The notes under the pieces: model-generated
Database searches by the model: none
Told to the model about the DNA's origin: nothing
Seen by the model: only the letters and a program-made list of their open reading frames with translations
Translations under genes and position numbers: made by a program
Source of the DNA: Peronospora farinosa
Lineage: Eukaryota; Oomycota; Peronosporomycetes; Peronosporales; Peronosporaceae
NCBI GenBank assembly: GCA_947646735.1
Contig: CANTFK010000785.1
Location: 372,001-436,000 of the forward strand
Reading direction: 5' to 3'
DNA length: 64,000 bases
In this document: positions 41,331 to 53,353 of the stretch, one piece after another
Layout: each line of letters opens with the position of its first letter
Position numbering within the stretch: the stretch's first letter is position 1

Positions 41331-43078
41331 CGTTTGTTGAAAGTACTTGACAAGTGTGTAAGAAAATGTCGTTGAATTGAATAGATTGATACAATCTGCT
41401 GGATGAAATTGTAGATTGTTGCGTAGAGCGCGAGAAAGCGAAAGCGAGAAAAGCGTGGAATGAAAAGACGGGAGATTTGTTTGCCACGAGTCTTTTTGAA
41501 AAGTGACAGACTCCAAGAGGTTTTTTGCGGGCGGAGAACGAGCGAGCGATCAAGCAACAACAATGACAGGACATGAGACGACATGACGACAAGGTACCGA
41601 CCAGACGAGACAAGTTCCGACCCCTATCCCGCTTACTGGAAGGTTCTATTTTTATGCGTACGTGTAGACGGGACTGACGTAGTAGTAGGAGCTTGTTACT
41701 GTAGTAGCTAGTAGAAACGAAGGAACGAACGAAGCCTGATGCGAATCTCTCCTTGTATCACACCAGCTGGATGAATTGGTTTTTTTTCAGAGCAGTAAAA
41801 GTGTCTTGCCCATCGTTTTGAGCTCGTTGGAAAGAGTTAAAGAAAGCCACTACTATAATGTCGCACGGTGTAGCAAAGGAGAACCAGTCAATAGTCTTTT
41901 GTACACCATGGAATCGTAAAGTTACATTTGTGGGGGCTCGAAGGCCGCAATGACGTTCACGTGATCGACTGTTACCCAGCTGTTACTCGACATGGATTCT
42001 ACTACAATCGTTCTACGTGGCAGTGTGTGTGTGAGGGATTTTCTCGTAGTCAACACATTCTTGCTATTATTGGTCACCTACGTTTTCCACGCGTCATGTT
42101 TTTGTATTGTTAAAGTCCCTCCTTCCTCGTCTGCAAGTCTTTTTCATTTGCAATTCCTTCTCGAGCACATGCGTCAGGCATCATTTCAACACCCATGGAC
42201 TCGGTTGCCATGGGTTTCAAGTCCAGCTTGAAAAAAAGCAGTCGTCAGTAAAGGGACCACGTCTCATGTTGTAGTCCAAGTCAGTAAAAAAGCTAACAAA
42301 GCAAAGTTTCTCGAACGATCCGTTGGCACGCCTGATGCCAAAGAAAGTATTGATGAACCTCCAAGTGTTCACTCGGGACTTCAGTTTCAGAGGCAGATGG
42401 TCACTGATTCCTAGGAAAAAAAGACCATAGTCCATGCAACTGGATAGCGGGCTAGGCAAGGAAGGATTCAACGTTTCAATCGTAGCAAGTAGCAAAAAAA
42501 CTTCCAGTTAAATCAGCGTCTGTGGTACCCACGAGCTCATCAGCATCGTCTTGTATACGACTCGAGAGAGATTGTACAAACCAACTACTACGTACAGCGT
42601 AGCGTTCTTTGTCATGTACGTCCAGTCTGTGACGTCTCACTGCGTTTAACAATGAAAAGGAGAAAGACACAAGTCACTTTTGGTAGTCCCTGCAATTGGA
42701 CGCCAGCTGGAGCATGTATCCCTTGGCAATGTAACGCGTGACAGGTCGTCCGTCGCCTCGGGAATAAGGACGTAACCACTTTTTAACGCTCATCAACAAT
42801 CACATGGTCGAGATGTCGTCGCTGCCCTTTTGTTTCGCAAACTTCGCTTACCCTCCCTCTGTTCGAATGAACTACGTTACCGACAACGCTTTTCTAGTCG
42901 GGAGCAAGCTGGACTAAAGCGTGTATGCTGAGAGAGAGAAAGAGAGAGGCAGACGAGTCTATTGACCCGTTTCGGGGTGGCAGGATGTCGGGTAGTTCCT
43001 AAACCTCATTAGCAACGCCGGTGCTCGATCGAGTCCGGTCATTGTACGAGGCTGGTCACCTGCTCTCGGGATTGTCCG

Positions 43079-43099
43079 GCTATGCTGATGCAGCATAGC
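43079..43099. repeat. 9-bp perfect hairpin
   Basis: GCTATGCTG - ATG - CAGCATAGC, a tight stem-loop with a 3-nt loop. Confidence 0.7.
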
Positions 43100-43144
43100 A
43101 GCAGACGTGTACCATTGTGATGTCCTGATAGGCCGTCGTTTGTC

Positions 43145-43180
43145 TGACATGCGCGGTCGCCGGAGCAACGGCGCATGTCA
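43145..43180. repeat. 10-bp perfect inverted repeat
   Basis: TGACATGCGC and its exact reverse complement GCGCATGTCA, 16 bases apart and 46 bp from the previous hairpin. Confidence 0.7.
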
Positions 43181-44129
43181 TATGGGGTGTAGCCCCCCCC
43201 CTTTATGACCGCCGTCGAGCCGACTTGTGCGTTACCAAAGCATTACCGCGTGGCACAGGGACACCACCAGCCGGTGTATCTTCCCCTTAACGACCGCTTG
43301 CGCAGCTCGTACGACTGAGCAATATTCTACACGGAGGATCACAAAGGAGGATCGTCTGTGGACATGCTCTGCAACATGACTGTTGAATGATTGAGATCCG
43401 GTAGCGAGATCGCTCTTGTATCCCAAAGACATTCTTGTCACACGGAGACTCACTCTGCATGTAAAAAGAGTTCCGTTTCATGGCTCAGCAAGGGTTCGTA
43501 GCGATAGGAGGTGATTTCTTTCGCATCATCAATATTTTCGCGATAGCAGATGGGCTCGCACATGGACAAGTAAGTACAGCGTTTTGCATATGGGAAAACG
43601 TACAACGGTGGCGTGTCGCTTGCCCCTTCGAGCACCACGAAAGCAAAGAACAGCAGGGCGATTCGAATGTGGTTTACGACTACTCGAACGACAACCGGTG
43701 GGTGAATAAAGCGACGACTTGTACTGGGCATAATAGCTCTACACCCTCTGGACGAGACAAGAGCCACCATCGACTGGACCTGTGCGGGCACGTCTGGTCG
43801 ACAATCTTCCGGAATACACGCAATCAAAATGTTGATCCGGCTCGTTGTTTGGATGCGTTCGGCATCTAACACATTGGAACCGGCAGTCGGTGTCTATGCG
43901 TGTCTATGCTACCAACTGCATCTCTCAAGTGGGATCTCTCGGTCTTGGCTACATCACCGGCCGTGCAATGTGCATTGCGATCAGAAATGGTTTCGTTAGC
44001 AATCGCTGTCTTTTCTTGACGGGCGGTAGCATTGCATGTACCACCGATTCTTTTCAACAAGTTCTACTGTATCTAGTATTGAAGACAAGTTCTAATGCAC
44101 CTTGTAAAACTTGCATGTATTCCGTTGCG

Positions 44130-44897
44130 TCAAAGTGCTGCAGCACGCGATATCATCTCAACGAGCTCTGGTCGGTGCTGCAGCAACTCACGAGCTTCGT
44201 CGAACGAGACCTGGATCATTAAAATTGCCAACTCTTTGTCAGTTGTAAAAAGCTCAAGACTTTCCAAAGGCACTTCCATCCAACGTACCCATTTGCGCTG
44301 GCGAGTGTTCTCTGCCCAGTCTTGGAACACCTCTTTGACTTGCAGCTTGTAGCCGTAAAAGCGACAAGGATTACCCTGTTGGCTGGCAAAATCGAGCGAA
44401 CCCAATGAGCCCACAATGTCACCAGCGATCTATAAAATGAACACATTCATAGCCATTACAACTGTCAGAATGCGTTCGATTGAAACTATTGAAAGCCATG
44501 CCAACAACCAGTTGATTCCTATTAAAGGTTTCACACATACCCCTGCTTCCTCATTCGCTTCACGCAATGCACTCTCAACTATGGACTCGTCATTTTCCCA
44601 TCCTCCTTTGGGCAAAATCCACTGCGTCGGATGTTTGGAACTTGAAATGAGTAGGAACTCATTCTCATTTGAGTCAACTGGACGACGCGAGACCACAATA
44701 CATGCTAGTAATCGTATCTTACCATCGTAACGCTGTTTGTCGCGTCCCACGCGGGACTGCAAAAGACGACTCGAATGGCGCTTCAAGTCGTTCCATGGCA
44801 AATCTTGGTATAAACCTGTGGGTCTTTCTTTATTGGATTCTACTACTACATTTGAAGAAAGAGCATTGTTTGTAATTGAGTTATCCATCATTGTCAT
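44130..44897 (-). CDS. DIPP-type Nudix hydrolase (two exons)
   Basis: Probable diphosphoinositol-polyphosphate / dinucleoside-polyphosphate hydrolase. Exons 44897-44541 and 44429-44130. The 111-bp intron (GTATGT...TTATAG, CTGAC in the middle) is phase 0, giving 218 residues. Splicing completes the Nudix box GGWENDESIVESALREANEE AG|I inside its final residues, which fixes the junction. WILPKGGWE and the later ENTRQRKWVRWMEV match the plant/animal DIPP group. The ATG at 44897 is used because the frame upstream has no ATG. The first about 60 residues are variable and the C-terminal 40 are helical. Substrate is inferred from the subfamily. Confidence 0.88.
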
Positions 44898-47199
44898 GAA
44901 GGAACGGATCAAGAAAGAATGCAGGGAATGAGACCTATTGGTAGGTTTGTATCGACCTGAATGCTGCTTGGGTGCGATATCTAGAGAAACCGTGTAGCCA
45001 TTTCTATCATTACCATGTCATACCGGTATATAATTGTAAAAACAGAGCTAAACGTATAGTATAATATTCGAATACCCCTCAACAGGTGGTAGGTGGTACT
45101 CGATGAGGGGGGGGGGGGGAAAGTATGCTGTCATCGGTGATATCGACCAATACCTTATCACCCGAGACATGTACCGAAGTGGCGACTTTTTTTTATTTCC
45201 ACCCTTTGTAGATTCGTCTGTGACGATTTCTTTTATCAATATGTTTTCATGCTTGAGCATGCGTAATAATATACGAAATTATCTGGAAGTTTTAGAGCTC
45301 CTGAGACGATGTCATTTGTAATGTTGTTACATTTCTCGACCGCACCTTTGAATACCGCTTGAATACATGACGTACTTGCTTCAATACATGACTTGAATTG
45401 TCAATTTTAACTTCAATATGTAGATCTAGCCAAAGTATAAGTGAGATTATGGCTAAGCAGTTGACACTATAAAGTAGCTTCTGCGATACTTGAGCAATTG
45501 CAAAAGTCAGTGAAGTTGTAGGATGCTGTTATTGCATGGATGTCTCACGATAAGCAATCATTGCTAATGGTAGTCAGTCACGTGGTGTACGTGATGGCTA
45601 CTAACCCCTACGTGCATTAGGTGAAAGATTGAGGATCTTACATGCGTTTTCTTTACTTCATTAGAAAAGACGATGCTAATGAAGTTGACGAGTGATCAGC
45701 AAGGAGTTATAATGTTTATGTTGGACCTGGTCGAGAAGCTCTTGCAGGTTGGTGTCAGAACGCTGGATAGTTCCTGACACTGACCTGAGTTCATATGACC
45801 AACACTCGATTCCTTCCTTGAGTCCTTGGCATTTTCCACTGCTTTCTTGGCAGCTCAAAGTCGTAATTGGAGGAGGCGCTCAAGAGATGTATTGTTCACA
45901 CTGTTCTTCGGTTCGAGCTCTCGTTTCAAACCACGTTGAAGATCTTGGTTCCACACAAGGCAATGACTTTGTCATGTATAATATGACAAGACCATCACGA
46001 CACTAGTAGCTTAAGACGCTATCCATTTTGGACGCTATCAAAAAGGTTGATGCTTGTGCTTTATCACTTTCCCTCGTTGTACCACCTCGGGTAAATAACC
46101 TTCCAGCTGCCAAGACTCAATCTCGAGACTGAGATGCCGAGACATACAACTGCTCAGACCAACGTTTGCACTCACTGCATTCACAGGTGCTTCGTGTGCA
46201 GCATTTCCAGTCCATCTGACAGCATCGCCACAAACAGCATCAAGGCGCGTCGTTTCTGCTTTTAACTCGGGCGTGATCATCTTGTCCAGTGCCTTCATGT
46301 TCTACAGCTGAATGAATCAGTCAGGTTGATTGACACATTCTTGTTGTTAACACGCCACGTCAGCTATAGCTTCACCAGCGATATCATAAGCTTGTGAGCC
46401 ATCAGGTATAGCTTGTCGGCCTTCACAACTCGATCAGCAAATTCGAGTCATTGATGAGCTCCGAGCTCATACAAGATCCTTCGAAGGTTTCAGTGCTGTT
46501 TGTCACGACGACCAGGACGGTCTCCTCGATTTTCATGTACAAGGCAAATTGACGGTAAAGGTTCTATCGCTCTCAAGCTTTCGTGTCTTTAACAATATGC
46601 TTGCAACTAAGAACCTCCTACTTCTATTAAAAAAGTTGACGCTGCACTGGAACGCCAGCTTTTATACCAAAACGTCTACTCTATCTGTCCATCAAGCTTT
46701 CCTGGAATAGTTCCCAGTCATGTTATCGACAAGACGATGGAGATTTGGTACCAAGGGCCATATTGATTACTTTGTTGGTACTTGTAGTACATCAAAGCTA
46801 AATGACCTCAGACATTCCGAGTGCACTATGGCGTTTAAAGTTTTAGCGCTACATGTTAAAGCTATGAACCTATGGGGTTCTAATGATGGTAAAGCTAACC
46901 TAACAGCTTCTCATCATCATCTAGTTGCTATTTGTTTCACTTGCTATTTGGTAGTAATATTTTATAAAACTAAAAACGATAAATATGAATTATAGGGAAA
47001 TAGTACACCATCAGGTACAAGAGTACTACATTATCAAGATATGAGTACTACATTTTATTCTGCAACATTATAAAGTTGCTCGAATAAATTAATATACATT
47101 ACATAGTAAAAGCCCGTCATTTCTGGCACAGAAGAGTATATATATTACAACGTCAGAATCCCCATCAACCCTCTCGTGACTTTACGATCAGTAGCATAA
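44898..47199. other. 2.3-kb spacer with possible gene remnants
   Basis: No intact gene recognised. On the minus strand, coding-like fragments occur at 46038-46298 (KALDKMITPELKAETTRLDA) and at about 46433-46570 (ALYMKIEETVLVVVTNSTET), in different frames with stops between, suggesting a decayed gene. A poly-G run lies at 45107-45119. The right end should hold the ABCD promoter. Confidence 0.4.
45107..45119. repeat. Poly-G tract (13 G)
   Basis: Homopolymer in non-coding DNA; its length is prone to sequencing error. Confidence 0.9.
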
Positions 47200-49382
47200 A
47201 TGACGATTCTATCCAAGTCTCACGCAGCATCGGGCATTATCTCAATCGCTTCAATAGTAAGAACGTGCTTTTTTTCTTTCCATTCTTCCTTCCTATACAA
47301 AAACAGTATGTCCCATTCTAACTGTCCCATGTTTTTTTTCTTCGTAATTTAAATACGAGGATTAGATTACCCTTGCCATTGCCATTCGTAATCATGGCCA
47401 AAAACAAGCCAATACCGGTTTTTACCGTCAGTCCGAGTTTCTGACCAAGAAACACGGCAGACGAGACCGGGTGGCAGTGAATAGAGACTTTTATGGCCGT
47501 TTTCTACGACTGTTCAAGATCATTGTACCAGGTCCTTTTACTGCTGAAGTGGGTTTTGCTGCTCTTGTGGCTGTAATGCTCTTGACCCGAACGTCTTTTG
47601 ACATTGTGGTGCTTCATACATTCACGGCCATTGAACGAGCTATTATTTCCCGTTCCCAGACGGATTTTTTGCACCATTTACGTCGTTTTGTTGCAATTAT
47701 GCTGCCTATGAGTTGTGTCAATAGTTTACTCAAGTACGGCCATACCGAGCTGAGTTTACGCTTTCGGACACGACTTACACGACACTTGTACGAACAATAT
47801 GTCAAGGGATTTGTCTATTACAAGGTCTCGAATCTCGACAATCGCATTTCAAATGCCGATCAATTGCTTACAGTTGATGTCGAGAGGTTTTCAAATTCCG
47901 TTGCCGATTTGTACTCAAACATGTCGAAACCTTTGCTGGATATTGTTCTCTATGCAGTAAAACTCTCATCGACGATTGGTGTCGAGGGGCCCGTGATCAT
48001 GTTGAGCTACTTGATAGCGTCAGGTTTCTTTCTTACGTGGCTACGGCAACCAACGAGTCGGTTTACGATTGCAGAGCAGCAGATGGAAGGCAATTTTCGC
48101 TTTATGAACTCGAGACTGATCACGCACAGCGAGGAAATCGCTTTTTACAATGGAAACGTTCGGGAAAAACGCATCTTGGATCAGTCGTTTAACAGACTCA
48201 TTGACCTCTTGCGTAGTTCGCAGCAGTTTCGATTCTCTATGAGTGTTATTGACAATGTGGTGGCCAAATACTTGGCGACTGTCGTTGGCTATGCCGTACT
48301 GTCGAAACCGTTCCTGGACATGTCGAACAAGCGGTTGGAGCACACAACGTATGCAGAGCGAATGGAAGACTATTTCCGATCTGGAAAAATGCTGCTAAAA
48401 ATGTCAGAGGCTATGGGGCGTCTCGTACTGTCGGGGCGTGAGCTGACGCGCCTCGCAGGGTTTACTGCGCGTGTTACAGAAATGCTCGACGTTCTGTCTG
48501 ATCTGGACCAGGGAAAGTATTATCGCACGATGCTCAAGGCTGAGGATAACGATGTTTTGGAGGAATCGAAGGCGCAGTCGACTTCCGCTGAATCGCTTGG
48601 GCTGTACCCTAACAACGGCGAAATCCGCTACTGTGATCATGTTATTCAATTTGAGAACGTACCACTTGTGACGCCGAACGGCGACGTTTTGGTGCAGTCG
48701 CTTAACATCAAGGTGAAGTCTGGCATGAATGTTGTTGTCGCAGGACCCAACGGTTGTGGAAAGAGTTCACTTTTCCGGATTTTAGGTGAGTTGTGGCCGA
48801 TGTTTGGTGGCAAACTGACGAAGCCGGAGCGCAACGGATTATTCTACATCCCCCAGCGTCCATACTTGACGTTGGGCACTCTTCGCGATCAGATTATCTA
48901 CCCTCATTCGCTCAAGGATATGCAGGCCCATGAGAGGACGGATGAAGACTTGATGCATTACCTGGAAATGGTTCAGCTGGGTCGTTTAGTCGATCGCGAA
49001 GGTGGTTGGGATGTTGTTCACGATTGGGCAGATGTGCTTTCCGGTGGCGAAAAACAGCGTGTGGCCATGGCACGCCTCTTCTACCACAAACCTCAGTTTG
49101 CTATCCTGGACGAATGCACATCTGCTGTCAGCGTTGATGTTGAAGGTGCCATGTATAGCTTCTGCCGCGCGCAGAACATCACGCTCTTTACTGTGTCGCA
49201 CCGCAAGTCGCTCTGGGCGTACCATGAATATGTGCTTTGGGTGCGTGCTTGGCTTTTGATGTCAGTGGTGTTAACTGTGCTTACGCTCGTTTTTGTTGCT
49301 GCTTTTTCATTTGCAGTTCGACGGCCGTGGCCATTACGAGTTTAAGAAAATCGACGAGGCCGACGAAGCTTTCGGCTCTTAA
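47200..49382 (+). CDS. ABCD: Peroxisomal-type ABCD half transporter (three exons)
   Basis: ABC half transporter of subfamily D, which imports fatty acyl-CoA or related acids into peroxisomes. Exons 47200-47256, 47366-49240 and 49317-49382. Introns are 109 bp (GTAAGA...ATTAG) and 76 bp (GTGCGT...TTGCAG), both phase 0, giving 665 residues. The last junction replaces an artefactual hydrophobic read-through with FDGRGHYEFKKIDEADEAFG, a normal ABCD C-terminus, so it is well supported. ABCD features: NADQLLTVDVERFSNSVADLYSN in the membrane domain, Walker A GPNGCGKSS near 479, signature LSGGEKQR near 577, Walker B FAILDEC, H-loop VSHR. The first exon (MTILSKSHAASGIISIASI) is short and less certain. 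Functional as a homo- or heterodimer. Confidence 0.92.
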
Positions 49383-49578
49383 ACGCATGGCTCGATTGAT
49401 AATGTTGAGATTGCTGACCTCGGCGTTGTATTTTGTTCTAGAATCTATTTTGCTAGTGGCCAAGTACTTGGAATCTTGTTCTAGCTTACACTTGTTAATG
49501 TCATGTCTCTAGTAGATGCATTATGGATTCAAAAGCGCCTTGCAGTCGGAGCTAAACTATGTGTAAGTTGTTCTCTAC

Positions 49579-49989
49579 CTACAATGTAGTTAACGACAAG
49601 CTCTTGTCGTACCCCAACAGGAACAAAGCGCGTGCGAGGTCGTGCTCGCGTGGTCGGGCACTCTCATCCCCAAGCTCTTGACGCCACGTCTCCATCTCGG
49701 ACAGCGCTACTTCTATCTCAGCTGCGTTTTGAGACTTGAACAGGCGAGCGAAGTACATTTTGCCTCGTTGTCGAGTAGCAATATCGTGAACAAGGTCCAG
49801 TAGATGGTGTAGCCATCTCCAATTATTGTCGGCAAGGACAGTATCCGCTAAGTCCAAGAGTTCCAGCTCTTCTTGACGATTCTCGGTCGATGCACAACTT
49901 CCACGCAAATGTAGCGGCAAATCGTTTTGCATTGGCACTGTATTGCTAACGATGGATCTCAATGCATTGGAAAGGAATGATGGAGTCAT
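49579..49989 (-). CDS. Hypothetical acidic protein
   Basis: 136 residues from the ATG at 49989 (MTPSFLSNALRS). Predominantly helical in appearance, acidic and Leu-rich (EELELLDLADTVLADNNWRWLHHLLDLVHDI), with no membrane segment. It lies 197 bp beyond the ABCD gene and opposite to it. Composition suggests a real coding region, but no family is recognised and upstream exons cannot be excluded. Confidence 0.5.
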   Translation of the reverse strand: MTPSFLSNALRSIVSNTVPMQNDLPLHLRGSCASTENRQEELELLDLADTVLADNNWRWLHHLLDLVHDIATRQRGKMYFARLFKSQNAAEIEVALSEMETWRQELGDESARPREHDLARALFLLGYDKSLSLTTL

Positions 49990-50085
49990 GATACGTTTTG
50001 GACTTGCAGACAATGGAGACAAGTTGGAATATGTGACGTGTGCAACGTTTTCTGCGCGTCCGTTACTTTGTGCTCTTTGACTGGC

Positions 50086-50783
50086 TCAGAATGAGACGCG
50101 GAAAGTAAAAATAGGTCTGGTATTTGTAGCCATGTTGTCATCCAGGCGAGAACGGGCCGTCGTAACGATTATTGGATCTTGCCATATTAACCTTTGGCAG
50201 AGCATGTAAAAATAACCCAAAGTTATGACGGCAACAAGATTGACGCTTGCTATTGCTGTATCACAAATGAATATGACATCCTCGTCTCTGGAAACAACGA
50301 CGAAGACCTGGACGAGATCCTCATCACGCCATTTTCCATGATTCAAGTGATCAGCTTTTCAACGCTGTAGTTAAAACAGAATCGGGGACTGAGGCAGACA
50401 TCGGTTGATGAAGGAAGAATCAGCGGAACATTCTGCTCTCTCACGTGGGTAAACTGGCCTCTAAAGAGGTCTGCGAAACAGACGGCACAACACATGCTAT
50501 TGGTTGTCATCGAAGTGCGAGCATCTGAGCTGGAAAGCACCACAAGGTAGCGGTCCAAGAAATCATGACAAAAGCATTGTCTTGCGCGTCTTGTAGGCAA
50601 ACCCCACCCAAGACTTGCCAGTGTCATCAGAAGGTGAACGATCATGTGCCGCGAGCGGGTATGCTGATTGATATGCGGCTTGGATGATATCACTGTGCAC
50701 CATTTCGTGCTTACTTCAATACGCACCGTGTCAAATCCCAAACATGTAAAACCGTTCGGGGTAGGTAAGTGTCTCTCGCACAT
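50086..50783 (-). CDS. Unrecognised gene, probably spliced
   Basis: An ATG at 50783 opens 146 codons to 50343 (MCERHLPTPNGFTCLGFDTV, then RIEVSTKWCTVIS and MIVHLLMTLASLGWG). A second frame at 50345-50086 (HGKWRDEDLVQVFVVVSRDED) follows directly. The short overlap and a plausible donor (CACGTGAGAG, about 50445) suggest they are exons of one gene, but I could not find a junction that keeps the frame open, so the model is incomplete. No domain recognised. It sits 113 bp downstream of SLX1 on the same strand. Confidence 0.4.
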
Positions 50784-50896
50784 GAAGACAAAGAGATGGT
50801 AGATTAAGCTTTACTCCACAGCACCGTGTTTATCGCTTTAATGAGTCCAGGATGGCTAGAGACCAGGTCTGTGATCTGCATCAAAAGATGAATCAT

Positions 50897-52215
50897 TTAA
50901 TCTTTCGTCAGGTCAATCGTTTCCACTTCGTTTCTGCTATAAACGCACATCTGGACATCGCAGATATCCGCCGGAGCTTCTGAACTGCAGGCGTGCTCTG
51001 CCATTCTACCCCCACAGCCATCGTCGTGACAATCTGGATCTACTTCATTTTCAAACCAGCCGTCTGAATTGTAAATATCGGCAAAACTTCTTCTAGGTAA
51101 GGAAGAGTCGACACAAATTGAATTCGTGCCGTCTTCACACAGTGTTACGTTAGTGCAAGTTGCTGTAGATTCCACAACATCAGCGGACTCTGTTTCATGA
51201 TCATTTTCATAGATACTTGAGACACGAAATCGCTTTTGAATGCGGTCTTTCCTTCCAGCGCATTTTTTTCTTTTTCTTTCAGCTTTTTCTTGTCCATCAT
51301 GCTGCGTCAGCAAAGACCACTGCAAAATCTGTTGACATTCTGGACATTCCGCTTTCATTTCTGTTTCTTCTTCTTCCTTAACATCGTTCATTGACCGAAA
51401 ATGGTCCTTCAAACATGATGAATGGCAACACATATCACAATTTTCATAATAACATCCCATCACCTCTTCCTCGTTTATTCTTTCCTCATTTTCCACTTCC
51501 AGATATAATTTGTTGTCACAAATACAACACTTTGAAATCTCAACATTCAATCTCGTCTCCTTGGCAACATTTGCAAAAGACTTCAAGTTTCTCACCTCAC
51601 ACACTGCAACTGAAAAATATTTCGTTCCAAATTCTCGAGCAATGTTGTACGTTTCTTCACTCGTAAAGCTTACAGTAAGATTTAACCCTTTAAAAGGTTC
51701 CAAATGTAGAATTTGTAGCATTTCCATCAATTTTCGTTTTACAGATCGAAGAGCTCCAAAATGTCGTGATTCTTGTAAAAATTTCAAAAAATGTGGCTTT
51801 GAGAATTTACTCACTAGTGGATGCTGCCACACCCATTCAACTAAGAAAAAAGAAGAAAAAATAAGAAGAAAAAACATGTTGGAATTTTTATTTAGACGAT
51901 GGAATTTTTAGAAATATTATTTTTTACTTACATTGAAGGGCTCGAAATTTGCTTGGGAAGCCATGAATTATTACGAGCATCTCCCTGTCACATACATCAA
52001 ATTATAGAGATAAAAATTAACTTAAATCAATGTACCATATAGTTGGTACAATTCTACCATGGTCGGTGTTTCTGCGTCCGCTTTGCTCCATTAGTAAGTT
52101 CTCCATTATGTTGACGTATACGGCGTGTAGGAGACACTGTAAAGCCTATATATGAACATCGCCAGCGTTGTGGAGGCTGTAGAGGCGTCAGCAAGTAACA
52201 GGCGAAGAAACGCAT
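50897..52215 (-). CDS. SLX1: SLX1 structure-specific endonuclease subunit (three exons)
   Basis: GIY-YIG nuclease that, with SLX4, cuts branched DNA such as Holliday junctions. Exons 52215-52058, 51984-51932 and 51840-50897. Introns are 73 bp (GTAGAA...GACAG) and 91 bp (GTAAGT...CTTAG), giving 384 residues. Splicing rebuilds the SLX1 core: [10 protein letters not shown]...[18 protein letters not shown], then [20 protein letters not shown] and FEWVWQHP, with the catalytic Tyr, Arg and Glu. A Cys-rich RING/PHD-like domain ([24 protein letters not shown]) sits at about 190-260, as in the family. The very C-terminus, VETIDLTKD, looks like a SUMO-interacting motif. The ATG at 52215 matches the usual SLX1 start; the frame upstream has none. 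Confidence 0.93.
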
Positions 52216-52333
52216 GGGGTTGGTAATAAACGGCTGGGATTGGTCAATATAGTATTCAATATTAGCCAATCAGAAATCAGATTGTTATGTAAACTACAAA
52301 CTTTGGGTTTTATTCCTTAGACTTGCTTTCACT
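52216..52333. promoter_or_regulatory. Bidirectional SLX1/PSMD9 promoter with paired CCAAT boxes
   Basis: 118 bp separate the two ATGs. An inverted CCAAT (ATTGG, 52239-52243) and a direct one (CCAAT, 52266-52270) lie 22 bp apart, one facing each gene. Reading them as NF-Y-type sites is an inference. Confidence 0.5.
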
Positions 52334-53083
52334 ATGGTCGACGTAATCGCCGAATATGAGGACGCTATCAAGACGAAACAGGCACTTGAGGAGGAAATTG
52401 AGGCCATTGCAACGGAATTAACCTCGGAAAAAAACCCAGGGTTACATGGATCGTTGGTAGATACTGAAGGCTTCCCACGCGCTGATATTGACGTGTATCG
52501 CATCCGGCAGCTCCGTCATTCAATGGCCATGAAGCAGACGGACCATCACCTGATAATGAAAAAGATCGAGGAGCTTTTACCACAGTGGGTTAAATCGAAA
52601 ACTGGGTTATTTACTTTGGGTTATTTTTGTGATTGGCTAAAAAGAAACGAATTAACTCCTTTTTTTAATAAAACGATGTTTTAAAACAGGGTGTTTCAAG
52701 CTCGTAGTGGTAAATCGGAGTTCAAAACAAGTAAAACTCCTCAAGTGGCTAAAGCTACTGCTGCTGCTGTGCAGTCGCTCAGGACAGAAGAAATAACAGC
52801 ACAAGAAAGAGAATTGCAGCCTTTTGCCGTCGTTACAAGTGTGGAGAGAGAATCTCCGGCTGAAATGGCAGGACTGCAAGTGCAGGATCAAGTGCTACGT
52901 TTTGGCTCAGCTGATGCGAGTAATCACCGAGAACTGGCAGCTGTGAAGGATATTGTGCAACGCAATATTGGCAATGGAATCCATGTCTTGGTACGTCGAG
53001 AGACGCAACTGGTGGTGATGGAGCTCGTACCACAAACGTGGAGTGGTCCTGGAGTATTGGGATGTCTACTACAGCCACTGTAA
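52334..53083 (+). CDS. PSMD9: 26S proteasome assembly chaperone PSMD9/p27 (two exons)
   Basis: Chaperone that helps assemble the proteasome ATPase ring (yeast Nas2). Exons 52334-52584 and 52690-53083. The 105-bp intron (GTGGGT...AACAG) is phase 2, giving 214 residues. The N-terminal half is a helical hairpin (KQALEEEIEAIATELTS) with the family block GSLVDTEGFPRADIDVYRIR. The C-terminal half is a PDZ domain (PFAVVTSVERESPAEMAGLQ, DQVLRFGSAD). The alternative donor three bases later would lead straight to a stop. Length agrees with the family (about 220). Confidence 0.93.
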
Positions 53084-53353
53084 GTAGCGCGACAGGATGG
53101 TCAAAAATACATGAAAAACAACGAGTGAGCAGGGAGTTCCCGAGTCAGCAGACAACGTTTCATTACTACAAATCTCTCATGGTTACAAGCAACCTAATCA
53201 ACCAGTTGAAAGCAACGACGTCAGCACAATTCGGAGCTTCAGATGAACGAACAGAGTAGCAATAGCTGCTTGCACTTCCCAGTTCAAAAGACAATTGCTC
53301 CAGTCGTCCACCTGTACACTTTGTAAGCTTTTGGAGCACACCAGTCCATTCGC

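Larger units (their letters stand above)
41331..44129. other. 2.8-kb spacer, no gene recognised
   Basis: Several ORFs of 60-140 codons lie on both strands, often overlapping each other, with no domain I can name. A minus-strand pair at 42217-42670 could be exons of a real but unknown gene. Two perfect hairpins occur at 43.1 kb and are listed separately. Consistent with gene-poor or decayed DNA. Confidence 0.45.

Noticed and set aside
43450..43872. Overlapping ORFs of about 130-140 codons on both strands
   Set aside because: Each is the mirror of the other, neither has a domain or plausible promoter; could not decide that either is real.
49241..49345. Extra C-terminal transmembrane segment in the ABCD transporter
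   Set aside because: The hydrophobic stretch is read-through of a GTGCGT...TTGCAG intron; splicing yields a normal ABCD C-terminus.
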